Source: Streptomyces maremycinicus (GTDB lineage Bacteria > Actinomycetota > Actinomycetes > Streptomycetales > Streptomycetaceae). Taken from it: DNA of 64,000 bases. A model generated the notes under the pieces. It was not told the origin of the DNA and did no database searches. It was given only the letters and a program-made list of their open reading frames with translations. The number at the start of each line of letters is the position of its first letter. Position 1 is the stretch's first letter. The stretch spans positions 558,001 to 622,000 of the forward strand of contig NZ_BBYG01000010.1 in NCBI RefSeq assembly GCF_001184025.1, read 5' to 3'. A program made the position numbers and the translations under genes. Of the stretch, positions 9,041 through 16,155 are shown in pieces.

Positions 9041-10429
9041 TCAGCCGGGAAGTGCCGCGGTGAGCGCCTTCAGCACCCGCTCCCCGTCCGCCCGCGAGGT
9101 ACGCCAGTTGCTGAACGCCGCCCGCAGCGCCGGCACCCCGCCGTACACCGTCGGCGTCAGGAACGCCTCCCCGGACGCGGCCACGGCGTGAGCGAGCGCG
9201 CCGACCCGCTCCTGCGTCGGGTCGTCGGCGAGGGTGAAGCAGACGACGTTCAGCCGGACCGGCGCCAGCAGCCGCAGCCCGTCCAGCGCGGCGACACCCT
9301 CGCCGAGCCGGGTCGCGAGGTCCACGTTGCGCTCGACGATCTCGCGGTGCCCGGCCCGCCCGTAGGCCACCAGCGAGAACCAGGCCGGCAGCGCCCGCAG
9401 CCGCCGTGAGTTCTCCGGCGTGAGATGGACGAAGTCCGGTTCGCCGGTGGGCAGTCCGAGATACGGCGAGGCGTTGTGGAAGACCCGTACCTGGAGGTCA
9501 CGGCGGCGGGTGAACTGGACGGCGGCGTCGTACGGCACGTTGAGCCACTTGTGCAGGTCCACGCAGACCGAGTCGGCCGCGTCGAGCCCGTCCACGAGGT
9601 GCGCGTACGCGGGGGAGAGGGCGGCGAAGCCGCCGAAGGCCGCGTCCACGTGCAGCCAGAAGCCGTACCGCTCCTTCAGGACCGCGATCGCCCGCAGATC
9701 GTCGAAGTCGACGGTGTTGACGGTGCCCGCGTTGGCCACCACGATCGCCGGCCGCCCGTCCAGCGCGGCCAGCGCCGCCTCGAGCGCGTCGACGTCGACG
9801 GCCTCCCCGCCCTCCCGCACCGGCACCTGGCGCAGCCGGTCGCGGCCGATGCCCAGCACCGAGAGCGCCTTGGTGACACTGGAGTGCGGACTGCCCGAGA
9901 GCACCTCCACGGGCCCCAGCGCGGCCGCGCCCTCCCGGGACACGTCCACGCCCAGCCGCTCGCCCAGCCACTCACGGGCGACGGCGAGCCCGACGGTGTT
10001 CGAGACCGTCGCGCCCGTCACGAACGCCCCGCTGTGCGCCTCGCCCAGCCCGAACAGCTCACGCAGCCAGGCCACCGTCTCCCGTTCCAGCGCCGCCGCC
10101 CACGAGCCGCCCGCCCCGGAGACGTTCTGGTCGTACGCGCCGGTCAGCCAGTCACCGGCGACCGACGCGGGCGTCGCCCCGCCGGTGACGAAGCCGAGGT
10201 AGCGCGGCCCGGCCGAGCCGGAGAAGCCGGGTGCCCAGTGCTCGGCGAACCGTGTGAGCGCGCCCTCGGCGCCGGCCCCCTCGTCGGGCAGGGACGCCCG
10301 GTCGGGCGCCCGGTCGAGGCGGACGACCGGCCGCTCGGCCAGGCCGCTCACCTCACGGACGGCGAAGTCGCGGGCGGACTGGAGGAGCTCGGGAAGCCGG
10401 GAGAGATCGTCGGCGAGATGGCGATGCAT
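9041..10429 (-). CDS. Group II pyridoxal-phosphate amino-acid decarboxylase
   Basis: A 462-aa PLP enzyme of the aromatic amino acid/glutamate decarboxylase fold. The cofactor lysine is Lys294 in VDLHKWLN. The ring-stacking His182 is in SPHSS and the pyridine-nitrogen Asp262 in HVDAAFGGFA. Members make tyramine, tryptamine, dopamine, beta-alanine or related amines; the substrate cannot be fixed from these motifs. It stands alone, with no biosynthetic cluster beside it. No Shine-Dalgarno precedes the ATG, but TAGGTT (10436-10441, minus strand) ends 6 nt before it, so translation is probably leaderless. The L,D-transpeptidase gene starts divergently 233 bp away. Confidence 0.88.
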   Translation of the reverse strand: MHRHLADDLSRLPELLQSARDFAVREVSGLAERPVVRLDRAPDRASLPDEGAGAEGALTRFAEHWAPGFSGSAGPRYLGFVTGGATPASVAGDWLTGAYDQNVSGAGGSWAAALERETVAWLRELFGLGEAHSGAFVTGATVSNTVGLAVAREWLGERLGVDVSREGAAALGPVEVLSGSPHSSVTKALSVLGIGRDRLRQVPVREGGEAVDVDALEAALAALDGRPAIVVANAGTVNTVDFDDLRAIAVLKERYGFWLHVDAAFGGFAALSPAYAHLVDGLDAADSVCVDLHKWLNVPYDAAVQFTRRRDLQVRVFHNASPYLGLPTGEPDFVHLTPENSRRLRALPAWFSLVAYGRAGHREIVERNVDLATRLGEGVAALDGLRLLAPVRLNVVCFTLADDPTQERVGALAHAVAASGEAFLTPTVYGGVPALRAAFSNWRTSRADGERVLKALTAALPG

Positions 10430-10593
10430 GAGGGAAACCTAGGGCGGGGACACCGGTCTGCGCCCGATCCAATCCACGGGAACTGGACCGCGGACGGGCG
10501 CGACGATCCCGGAGGAATCAGATGTAAGGGGGTGTACCGGGTGAACCGTACGGACAGGAAGTTCACCGTTCTGTCACAGCCGGGACCGGCCTA

Positions 10594-10620
10594 CAACCGT
10601 CGCCCCCCTGGAGCTGTCTA
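10594..10620 (+). promoter_or_regulatory. Candidate ECF-sigma promoter for the L,D-transpeptidase
   Basis: CAACCG (10594-10599), a 16-nt spacer and GTCTA (10616-10620) resemble the CAACC/GTCT promoter type read by some actinobacterial ECF sigma factors. The coding start is 43 nt downstream, behind GGGAGAGGG. Envelope-stress control would suit a cell-wall crosslinking enzyme. The sigma factor involved is not in the window. Confidence 0.4.
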
Positions 10621-10662
10621 GGAGGGAGAGATCGCCACTGATGTGCCAGGGAGAGGGCAGCC

Positions 10663-11358
10663 ATGGGGGACATACGCAGACGAGGAGCCGTCGTGCTCGG
10701 GCTCACCGGCCTGGTCGCGCCGTTGACGCTGGCGCTGGGCGCCGGCCCGGCGCAGGCCGCGAGCTGTACGACGCAGGCCGGGCCGTACCAGAAGCAGGTC
10801 GAGAAGTTCCTCGGCCGGCCCGTGGACGGCAAGCAGTCGACCACCGACTGCAAGGCCATCCGTGCCTTCCAGACCAAGCACGGCATCACGCCGAACATCG
10901 GCTACGCCGGGCCCGTCACCTGGGGCGTGATGGACCTCATGAACAAGCAGAAGGCGGTCGGCAAGACCCCCAACAAGGCCGGCAAGTGCCCGACCAACAA
11001 GGGCCGTATCGCCTGCGTCAACCTGACGCTCCAGATCAGCTGGATCCAGGACGGCAGCAAGCTCGTCTACGGTCCCGTGCCGGTGCGTACCGGCCGCAAC
11101 GGGTACGAGACCCGTACCGGTCTGAAGAAGATCTACTGGCGGAACATCGACCATGTGTCGAGCATCTACAACGTGCCGATGCCCTACAGCCAGTTCTTCG
11201 ACGGTGGTCAGGCCTTCCACTCGGTCGGCGTCAGCATGTGGAACCCGCCGGGCTCCCACGGCTGCGTCAACATGACCACCACGGCGGCCAAGAAGTACTG
11301 GTCGCTGCTGAAGAACGGCGACGACGTCTTCGTGTACGGCCGCAAGCCGGGCACCTGA
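10663..11358 (+). CDS. Secreted L,D-transpeptidase with N-terminal peptidoglycan-binding domain
   Basis: A 231-aa exported protein. The signal peptide covers about residues 1-32 (Arg-rich start, cleavage after AQAA). A peptidoglycan-binding-like helical domain (about 40-105, with AIRAFQTKHGI) follows. The YkuD catalytic domain (about 115-228) ends in the signature HSVGVS...SHGCVNM, where the Cys of SHGCVN is the nucleophile and the two His complete the site. Such enzymes form 3-3 crosslinks or attach proteins in the wall. The ATG at 10663 follows GGGAGAGGG by about 6 nt. A 10-bp hairpin terminator (11385-11409) follows, so the gene is monocistronic. Confidence 0.92.
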   Translation: MGDIRRRGAVVLGLTGLVAPLTLALGAGPAQAASCTTQAGPYQKQVEKFLGRPVDGKQSTTDCKAIRAFQTKHGITPNIGYAGPVTWGVMDLMNKQKAVGKTPNKAGKCPTNKGRIACVNLTLQISWIQDGSKLVYGPVPVRTGRNGYETRTGLKKIYWRNIDHVSSIYNVPMPYSQFFDGGQAFHSVGVSMWNPPGSHGCVNMTTTAAKKYWSLLKNGDDVFVYGRKPGT

Positions 11359-11384
11359 GCCCTCCCGGGTCGCTGAAGTGGCGC

Positions 11385-11409
11385 GGACGCCCGGCCGGTC
11401 CGGGCGTCC
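11385..11409 (+). terminator. Terminator after the L,D-transpeptidase
   Basis: GGACGCCCGG (11385-11394) and CCGGGCGTCC (11400-11409) form a perfect 10-bp stem on a 5-nt loop, 27 nt after the stop codon. Confidence 0.7.
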
Positions 11410-11494
11410 TGCCCCGGCGCGTCCCCGAAGTCCGGGATCCGGAGCCCTCCTGGGCGCGGGGGACGGGTGAACTGTGCCCCGGGGACGGACCGAT

Positions 11495-11516
11495 GGACGT
11501 GACCAGTGACACGTCC
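11495..11516. promoter_or_regulatory. Possible operator palindrome upstream of a small ORF
   Basis: GGACGTG (11495-11501) and CACGTCC (11510-11516) are separated by 8 nt, about 65 bp before the start of the 56-aa gene at 11582. Size and spacing suit a dimeric regulator, but chance is possible in GC-rich DNA. Confidence 0.25.
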
Positions 11517-11581
11517 GTTATGTCCGGTTCGTTGGTGATGACTCACGCGGTCTTCACGTCCGAAGCCGTAAGCTTCACGGC

Positions 11582-11752
11582 ATGTCCACCACTGTTGAAT
11601 CCCTCTCCGAGCGATCGGCCGCGGAGGTCAACGAGGAGATCCGGGCCCTGTGGCTCCGGTCGGGCGGGACACTGAGCGTCGAGCAGCGTGCGGAATACCA
11701 GCGGCTCGTCCTGGAGTGGGCCGCCGCTCCGTCCTCCGTCGAAGCGGCCTGA
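11582..11752 (+). CDS. Small acidic helical protein, 56 aa, unknown function
   Basis: Starts MSTTVESLSERSAAEVNEEI and continues through a Trp-Leu-Arg-Ser-Gly-Gly turn to EQRAEYQRLVLEWAAA, ending SSVEAA. It looks like two helices joined by a turn, acidic overall, without cysteines or a membrane segment. Codon use is fully Streptomyces-like. A -10-like TAAGCT (11569-11574) lies exactly 7 nt before the ATG, so it is probably leaderless. I believe similar tiny proteins occur widely in Streptomyces, but no function is known to me. It is separated by hairpins and palindromes from the transpeptidase and faces the convergent protease gene. Confidence 0.6.
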   Translation: MSTTVESLSERSAAEVNEEIRALWLRSGGTLSVEQRAEYQRLVLEWAAAPSSVEAA

Positions 11753-11854
11753 CAACGACCCGGCCGCGGGGCCGCCCGACAGCGGCGCCCCGCACCGGGC
11801 ACCTTCCCCCAGCCGACACACCTCGGTCGTCACCCCCGTCACACCCCCCGGCCG

Positions 11855-13246
11855 TCACCCCCATGTCGCCGAGTAGTACCGCTGGTATGCCTTGCGGTCC
11901 TGCTCGGCGCGGATGTACCGGGTCGCGACCAGGGCGACCATGCTGCCCGCGATGACCAGCAGACCGGGACCGATGTTCTTGGGGTCGGTCAGCCGGGCGG
12001 CGAGCGTCTCGCTGACCGCCGTACCCGTCACGGGCGTGGTCGTGCCCGGCGAGGCCGCGCCCGGGGAGAGCCCCGCCTGGGTGGAGGAGGCGGACGGCGC
12101 CGGGTCGGCGGACGCCGTGGACGCGCCGGCGTTGTCGGAGGGTGCGGCCACGATCAGCTGGACGCCGAGCTGCGCCAGCGCCCTGGTCACCGGCTGGAAG
12201 AACGTCGTCCCCCCGGTGGTGCAGTCGCCGCTGCCGCCGGAGGTGATGCCGAGGGCGATGCCGTCGGAGAACATCGGGCCGCCGCTGTCGCCCGGTTCGG
12301 CGCACACGTTCGTCTCGATGAGCCCGCTGACACTGCCCTCCGGATAGTTCACCGTCGCGTCGAGACCGGTGACCTCGCCGTCGCGCAGCCCGCTGGTGCT
12401 GCCGCTGCGGAAGACCCGCTGGCCGACGGCCGCGTCCCCGGTGCCGGTGATCCGCACCCCGTTGCCGTCGCCGATGGCCACCACGTCGGCGCCCGCGCCG
12501 GCCTTGCCGCTCGCGTACTGCACCAGCGAGAAGTCGCCGCCGGGGAAGCTGGAGTTCACCGTCCGGCCCACCTGCTGCTTGGCCTGGTTGTCCGCGAACC
12601 AGGTGGAGCCGGTCGGCCCGCAGTGCCCGGCGGTGAGGATGAAGTCGTTCGTGCCGTTGGTCACGTTGAATCCGGCCGAGCAGCGTCCGCCGGTCGACAG
12701 GATCGGCTGGGCGCCGTTGATCCGGGTGGTGAACTCGCCGCTGGTGCGCTCCATCCGGACGAAGCTGCCGATGCCGGCGGCCGTCTCCGTCAGCTGTGAC
12801 CAGTCGCCGGCCGACACGGTGCTGTCCGCCCGCACGACGACCTGGTTCGTCCGGTAGTCCATCACCCAGGCGGTGCCGGGCACCCTGGGCGCCGAACGCA
12901 AGTCGGCCGCAGCCGACTTGAGCTCGTTCATGCTGTGCGCCACGATCTTGGCCTCGGCGCCCGCCGCCCGGACGGTGTCGGCCGACTCCTCGTCGGTGAC
13001 GGCGACGACCGGCTTCCCGTCGGCACCGAGCCAGGTGCCCGCCGTGCGCGAGGTGCCGAGCTGCTCGACGAGGGCCGCTCCCGGATTGGTGACGACGGAC
13101 TCCGCCGCGCTGCGCGGCCCCGCGGCCGTACCGCCCGGCTCGCTCGCCATGGCCGCCTGGGTGACCATGGCCCCTCCCAGGAGGAGTCCGCCGACTGCCG
13201 CCAGCCGTGACACCCGCCGGACGGTCCGTCGTCGTACATGCCTCAT
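11855..13246 (-). CDS. Membrane-tethered serine protease, S1 family (streptogrisin/alpha-lytic type)
   Basis: A 463-aa exported protease. The ATG at 13246 has GGGAG 7 nt upstream, preferred over an in-frame start 13 codons earlier. After the signal peptide (cleavage near ASEP, about residue 34) comes a pro-region (about 45-170), which in this family folds and inhibits the enzyme. The catalytic domain carries His208 (LTAGHC), Asp238 (PGGDFS) and Ser321 (EPGDSGGP), with cysteines placed for disulfides (Cys189/Cys209, Cys315 and one near GDC). Then a Ser/Thr/Pro/Ala-rich linker (about 370-415) leads to a C-terminal membrane helix (GLLVIAGSMVALVATRYI) and a short basic tail. Most streptogrisins are released; this one should stay on the outer face of the membrane. 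Confidence 0.88.
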   Translation of the reverse strand: MRHVRRRTVRRVSRLAAVGGLLLGGAMVTQAAMASEPGGTAAGPRSAAESVVTNPGAALVEQLGTSRTAGTWLGADGKPVVAVTDEESADTVRAAGAEAKIVAHSMNELKSAAADLRSAPRVPGTAWVMDYRTNQVVVRADSTVSAGDWSQLTETAAGIGSFVRMERTSGEFTTRINGAQPILSTGGRCSAGFNVTNGTNDFILTAGHCGPTGSTWFADNQAKQQVGRTVNSSFPGGDFSLVQYASGKAGAGADVVAIGDGNGVRITGTGDAAVGQRVFRSGSTSGLRDGEVTGLDATVNYPEGSVSGLIETNVCAEPGDSGGPMFSDGIALGITSGGSGDCTTGGTTFFQPVTRALAQLGVQLIVAAPSDNAGASTASADPAPSASSTQAGLSPGAASPGTTTPVTGTAVSETLAARLTDPKNIGPGLLVIAGSMVALVATRYIRAEQDRKAYQRYYSATWG

Positions 13247-13360
13247 GTCTTGGCTCCCGAAACCCCGAACGCACGGCCTCAACACCGCGGGGCGCTCCGG
13301 TCGTTGAGTGCCCTCACCTCCATACGTGCGAGGACCGCGCAGCGTTCAGCGCGCGGACGA

Positions 13361-14437
13361 TCACCTCGGCGCCGGGCCGGGGGAGCGTCGACCGGCAACC
13401 TGAACGGGCGAGTCGAGCTGCGCGGGCCGTCGGTCCGACGCGGTCGCCGGACCGAGCCGTGCCCAGCTGCGCTCGTCGCCCCACACGGCCGCCGCACCGG
13501 TGTAGGGGCGCAGCAGCGCGGTCAGCGCCGGGTCGCCGCGGCCGTTGAGTTCGTCGGAGGCGATCCGGCGGGCGATGCCGGCCAGGAAGTCGGCGAGCTG
13601 CACCCGCGCGTCGTCCCGCGAGACGACGAGCCGGAATCCGGCCAGCCGGATGCCCCGTATCCGGGCCGCGCCCTCGATCCAGGCGATCCGCTCCGGGGTG
13701 AGCATGTTCTGCCGGTCGTGCGCGAGCCGGACCGGACGCCCGCCGGCGCTCCAGTGGGCGGCCGTGTGCAGGATCGAGGGCAGCAGGGGGTTGAGGACCG
13801 GGGTCAGTACGAACGGCCCGTCCTGGATCCCGGCCCGGTAGGCGAGCGCGCGGGAGCGTTCCTCCGCGAGCCGTGCGAGGGTCTCGGCCACCGCCGTCCC
13901 CGGATACCGCAGCCGCAGTTCCTCGAGTGTGCGGAAGAAGTGCTCGACGGGCTCGTCCGACGCACCTTCGTGGCGCACCCACAGCAATTGGTTGGCCGCC
14001 TCCAGGAATCGCCGCCATTCCTCCTCGGTGAACGTCCGCCGCCCCTGCCGGAACAGCGGAACGGCCGCCCCGGGGTCGCCGAGCAGCAGGTCGGCCGCCC
14101 GGTCCACGACGAAGAAGGACTTCTCGACGAGGTGCACATGGGCGTGCCCGTACAGCGGGCCCGACGCCGAGAGCAGCCATTCCAGAACCGCCCGGTGTTT
14201 CTCCCGCAGCAGATGGTTCGCCTTGTACTCCTCGGCGGGCGAACGGATGCGGTTCCTGATCTCCTGCACATGTCCGGCGGCGGAATCGGCGGACAGCAGC
14301 ACACTCGCGTGCGCGAACACGTCCGTGTTGCCGCCGGTGAGGTTCTCGCCGTCCGAACCCGATTCGTCGCAGGCGATCTCCGGTACGACGCCGCCGGCCT
14401 CCGCCACGACTGTCCCGTTCACGTGATCCCAGGTCAC
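13361..14437 (-). CDS. DUF3800-like protein with DESG motif, function unknown
   Basis: A 358-aa protein. The GTG at 14437 is chosen because AGGGGG stands 7 nt upstream. The upstream extension would run into the divergent gene. Near the N-terminus, [16 protein letters not shown] resembles the DESGxxG strand-turn of DUF3800 proteins, which have an RNase H-like fold and are often seen near defence or mobile genes. The middle contains [21 protein letters not shown] and the C-terminal third has [19 protein letters not shown] and [12 protein letters not shown], consistent with the acidic residues these proteins bring together late in the chain (for example Asp in HDRQ and Asp in LADF). Nuclease activity is possible but unproven. 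Only 25 bp separate it from the divergent MalY-like gene. Confidence 0.6.
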   Translation of the reverse strand: MTWDHVNGTVVAEAGGVVPEIACDESGSDGENLTGGNTDVFAHASVLLSADSAAGHVQEIRNRIRSPAEEYKANHLLREKHRAVLEWLLSASGPLYGHAHVHLVEKSFFVVDRAADLLLGDPGAAVPLFRQGRRTFTEEEWRRFLEAANQLLWVRHEGASDEPVEHFFRTLEELRLRYPGTAVAETLARLAEERSRALAYRAGIQDGPFVLTPVLNPLLPSILHTAAHWSAGGRPVRLAHDRQNMLTPERIAWIEGAARIRGIRLAGFRLVVSRDDARVQLADFLAGIARRIASDELNGRGDPALTALLRPYTGAAAVWGDERSWARLGPATASDRRPAQLDSPVQVAGRRSPGPAPR

Positions 14438-14462
14438 ACCACAGCCCCCTATCTTGTGCCCC

Positions 14463-15662
14463 ATGACCAGCATCCCGCACGAGACGCCCGGTGAGCCGAA
14501 CCCTTTACAGGCCCTCACGCTCGACCGGCTCCGATGTCGTACGAGCATGAAGTGGCGCACGTACCCCGCGGACGTCCTTCCGCTGTGGGTCGCCGAGATG
14601 GACGTGCCCCTCGCCGAACCGGTCGTCGACGCGGTGACGCGGGCCCTGGCCCTCGGCGACACCGGCTATCCGGCCGGCACGGCCTACGCAGAGGCGCTGG
14701 CCCTGTTCGCCGCGAAGCGGTGGGGCTGGGACGGGCTCGCGGTCGAGCGGACGGCGATCGTGCCCGACGTGATGATGGGCGTCGTCGAGATGCTGAAGCT
14801 GGTGACGGGACCCGGCGATCCGGTGGTCGTCAATTCGCCCGTGTACCCGCCGTTCTTCCCGTTCGTGGAGCACCTGGACCGGCGGATCGCCGAGGCGCCC
14901 CTCGGTGACGACGACAGGCTCGACCTCGGCGTACTGGAGGACACCTACCGGCGCGCCGTCACCGGGGGCGGCCGCGTCGCGCACCTGCTGTGCAGCCCGC
15001 ACAACCCGACCGGCACCGTCCACACCGCGCGGGAACTGGCCGCCGTGGCCGCGCTGGCCCGGCGGTACGGCGTCCGCGTGGTCGTCGACGAGATCCACGC
15101 GCCGCTCGTCCTCCCGGAGGCCGGGTTCGTGCCCTACCTCGCCGTCCCCGGCGCGGAGAACGCACTGTCGCTGATGTCGGCCTCCAAGGGGTGGAATCTG
15201 GCCGGGCTCAAGGCGGCCCTGGCCGTGGCGGGCCCCGAGGCGGCGGCCGACCTGGCCCGTCTGCCCGAGGAGGTGTCCCACGGGCCGAGCCATGTGGGGG
15301 TGCTCGCGCACACGGCCGCCCTGCTCGACGGCACGCGCTGGCTGGACGCCCTGCTGGCCGGACTCGCCGACAACCGCCGACTGCTGACCGCCCTGCTGGC
15401 CGAGCACCTGCCGGGCGTGGCCTACAGGCCCGGAGAGGCCACCTATCTCGCGTGGCTCGACTGCCGGGCGCTGGGCCTCGGCGACGATCCGGCCGCGGTG
15501 TTCCTGGAACGGGGGCGGGTGGCCCTCAGCCGCGGGCTCGACTTCGGCACGGGCGGGGCCGGGCACGTCCGTCTGAACATCGCCACCTCGCCGGAGGTCC
15601 TCACCGAGGGGGTGCGACGGATGGCGGCCGCCCTGCGCCGAACCGCCGGTCCCACGAGCTGA
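14463..15662 (+). CDS. PLP-dependent C-S lyase / aminotransferase, MalY-PatB type
   Basis: A 399-aa fold-type I PLP enzyme. Features are [16 protein letters not shown] near the N-terminus (hallmark of MalY/PatB cystathionine beta-lyases), [31 protein letters not shown] and the cofactor lysine in [12 protein letters not shown]. The substrate-clamping Arg is in HVRLNIATS. The expected reaction is beta-elimination of cystathionine or related thioether amino acids to homocysteine, pyruvate and ammonia. MalY proteins can also moonlight in regulation. TATCTT (14450-14455) ends 7 nt before the ATG and there is no Shine-Dalgarno, so the transcript is probably leaderless. The divergent DUF3800-like gene shares this very short intergenic region. 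Confidence 0.88.
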   Translation: MTSIPHETPGEPNPLQALTLDRLRCRTSMKWRTYPADVLPLWVAEMDVPLAEPVVDAVTRALALGDTGYPAGTAYAEALALFAAKRWGWDGLAVERTAIVPDVMMGVVEMLKLVTGPGDPVVVNSPVYPPFFPFVEHLDRRIAEAPLGDDDRLDLGVLEDTYRRAVTGGGRVAHLLCSPHNPTGTVHTARELAAVAALARRYGVRVVVDEIHAPLVLPEAGFVPYLAVPGAENALSLMSASKGWNLAGLKAALAVAGPEAAADLARLPEEVSHGPSHVGVLAHTAALLDGTRWLDALLAGLADNRRLLTALLAEHLPGVAYRPGEATYLAWLDCRALGLGDDPAAVFLERGRVALSRGLDFGTGGAGHVRLNIATSPEVLTEGVRRMAAALRRTAGPTS

Positions 15663-15693
15663 AACCGCCGAGGTACGGGAACGGTCCGGTGCC

Positions 15694-15699
15694 TAGACT
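15694..15699 (+). promoter_or_regulatory. -10 element of a leaderless promoter
   Basis: TAGACT ends 6 nt before the ATG of the PPOX gene at 15706. With no Shine-Dalgarno present, transcription is expected to begin at or next to the start codon. Confidence 0.45.
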
Positions 15700-15705
15700 G
15701 CGGGG

Positions 15706-16086
15706 ATGGCTGACAACGCGCTCGACCGGCTGGCGTCGGGCAAGTACCTGCTGATCACCAGCTACCGCAAGAACGGAACAGGAGTGGCCACTCCCGTGTG
15801 GGTGGTGCGGGACGGGGACGCGCTCGGGGCCTGGTCGGCCGCCGACGCGTGGAAGGTGAAGCGGATCCGGGCCCGCGGCGACGTGCTGGTCGGGCCCTGC
15901 GACGTCCGCGGCAACCCGACCGGCGAGCAGATCCCGGCCACCGCCGAGATCTGCGACGCGCAGACCACCGCCCGCTACCGCACCCTGCTCGCCCGCAAGT
16001 ACGGCGTCGTGGGCCGCCTCACCCTGCTCGGCAGCAGGCTGCGCCGGGGTCTGGACGGGACCGTCGGGATCCGCGTCACGCTGTGA
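15706..16086 (+). CDS. PPOX-class F420/flavin-dependent oxidoreductase
   Basis: A 126-aa split-barrel protein of the pyridoxamine-5'-phosphate-oxidase-like class, starting with the recognisable LASGKYLLITSYRKNGTGVATPVWVV and continuing with VKRIRARGDVLVGPCDVRGNP. Length and motifs fit the actinobacterial subfamily that uses deazaflavin F420 (or FMN) to reduce small molecules. The natural substrate is unknown. The -10 hexamer 6 nt upstream suggests a leaderless transcript independent of the MalY-like gene, whose stop lies 43 nt away. A terminator hairpin follows at 16110-16131. Confidence 0.85.
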   Translation: MADNALDRLASGKYLLITSYRKNGTGVATPVWVVRDGDALGAWSAADAWKVKRIRARGDVLVGPCDVRGNPTGEQIPATAEICDAQTTARYRTLLARKYGVVGRLTLLGSRLRRGLDGTVGIRVTL

Positions 16087-16109
16087 GCGCGACGACGGAG
16101 CGGCAGGGA

Positions 16110-16131
16110 CCCGGAACCGCACGGTTCCGGG
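16110..16131. terminator. 10-bp hairpin between convergent genes
   Basis: CCCGGAACCG (16110-16119) and CGGTTCCGGG (16122-16131) form a tight stem, followed by CCCCTTT. It ends the PPOX gene and probably also the leftward-reading hydrolase gene. Confidence 0.7.
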
Positions 16132-16155
16132 CCCCTTTCGCACGGCGCGAGCGCG

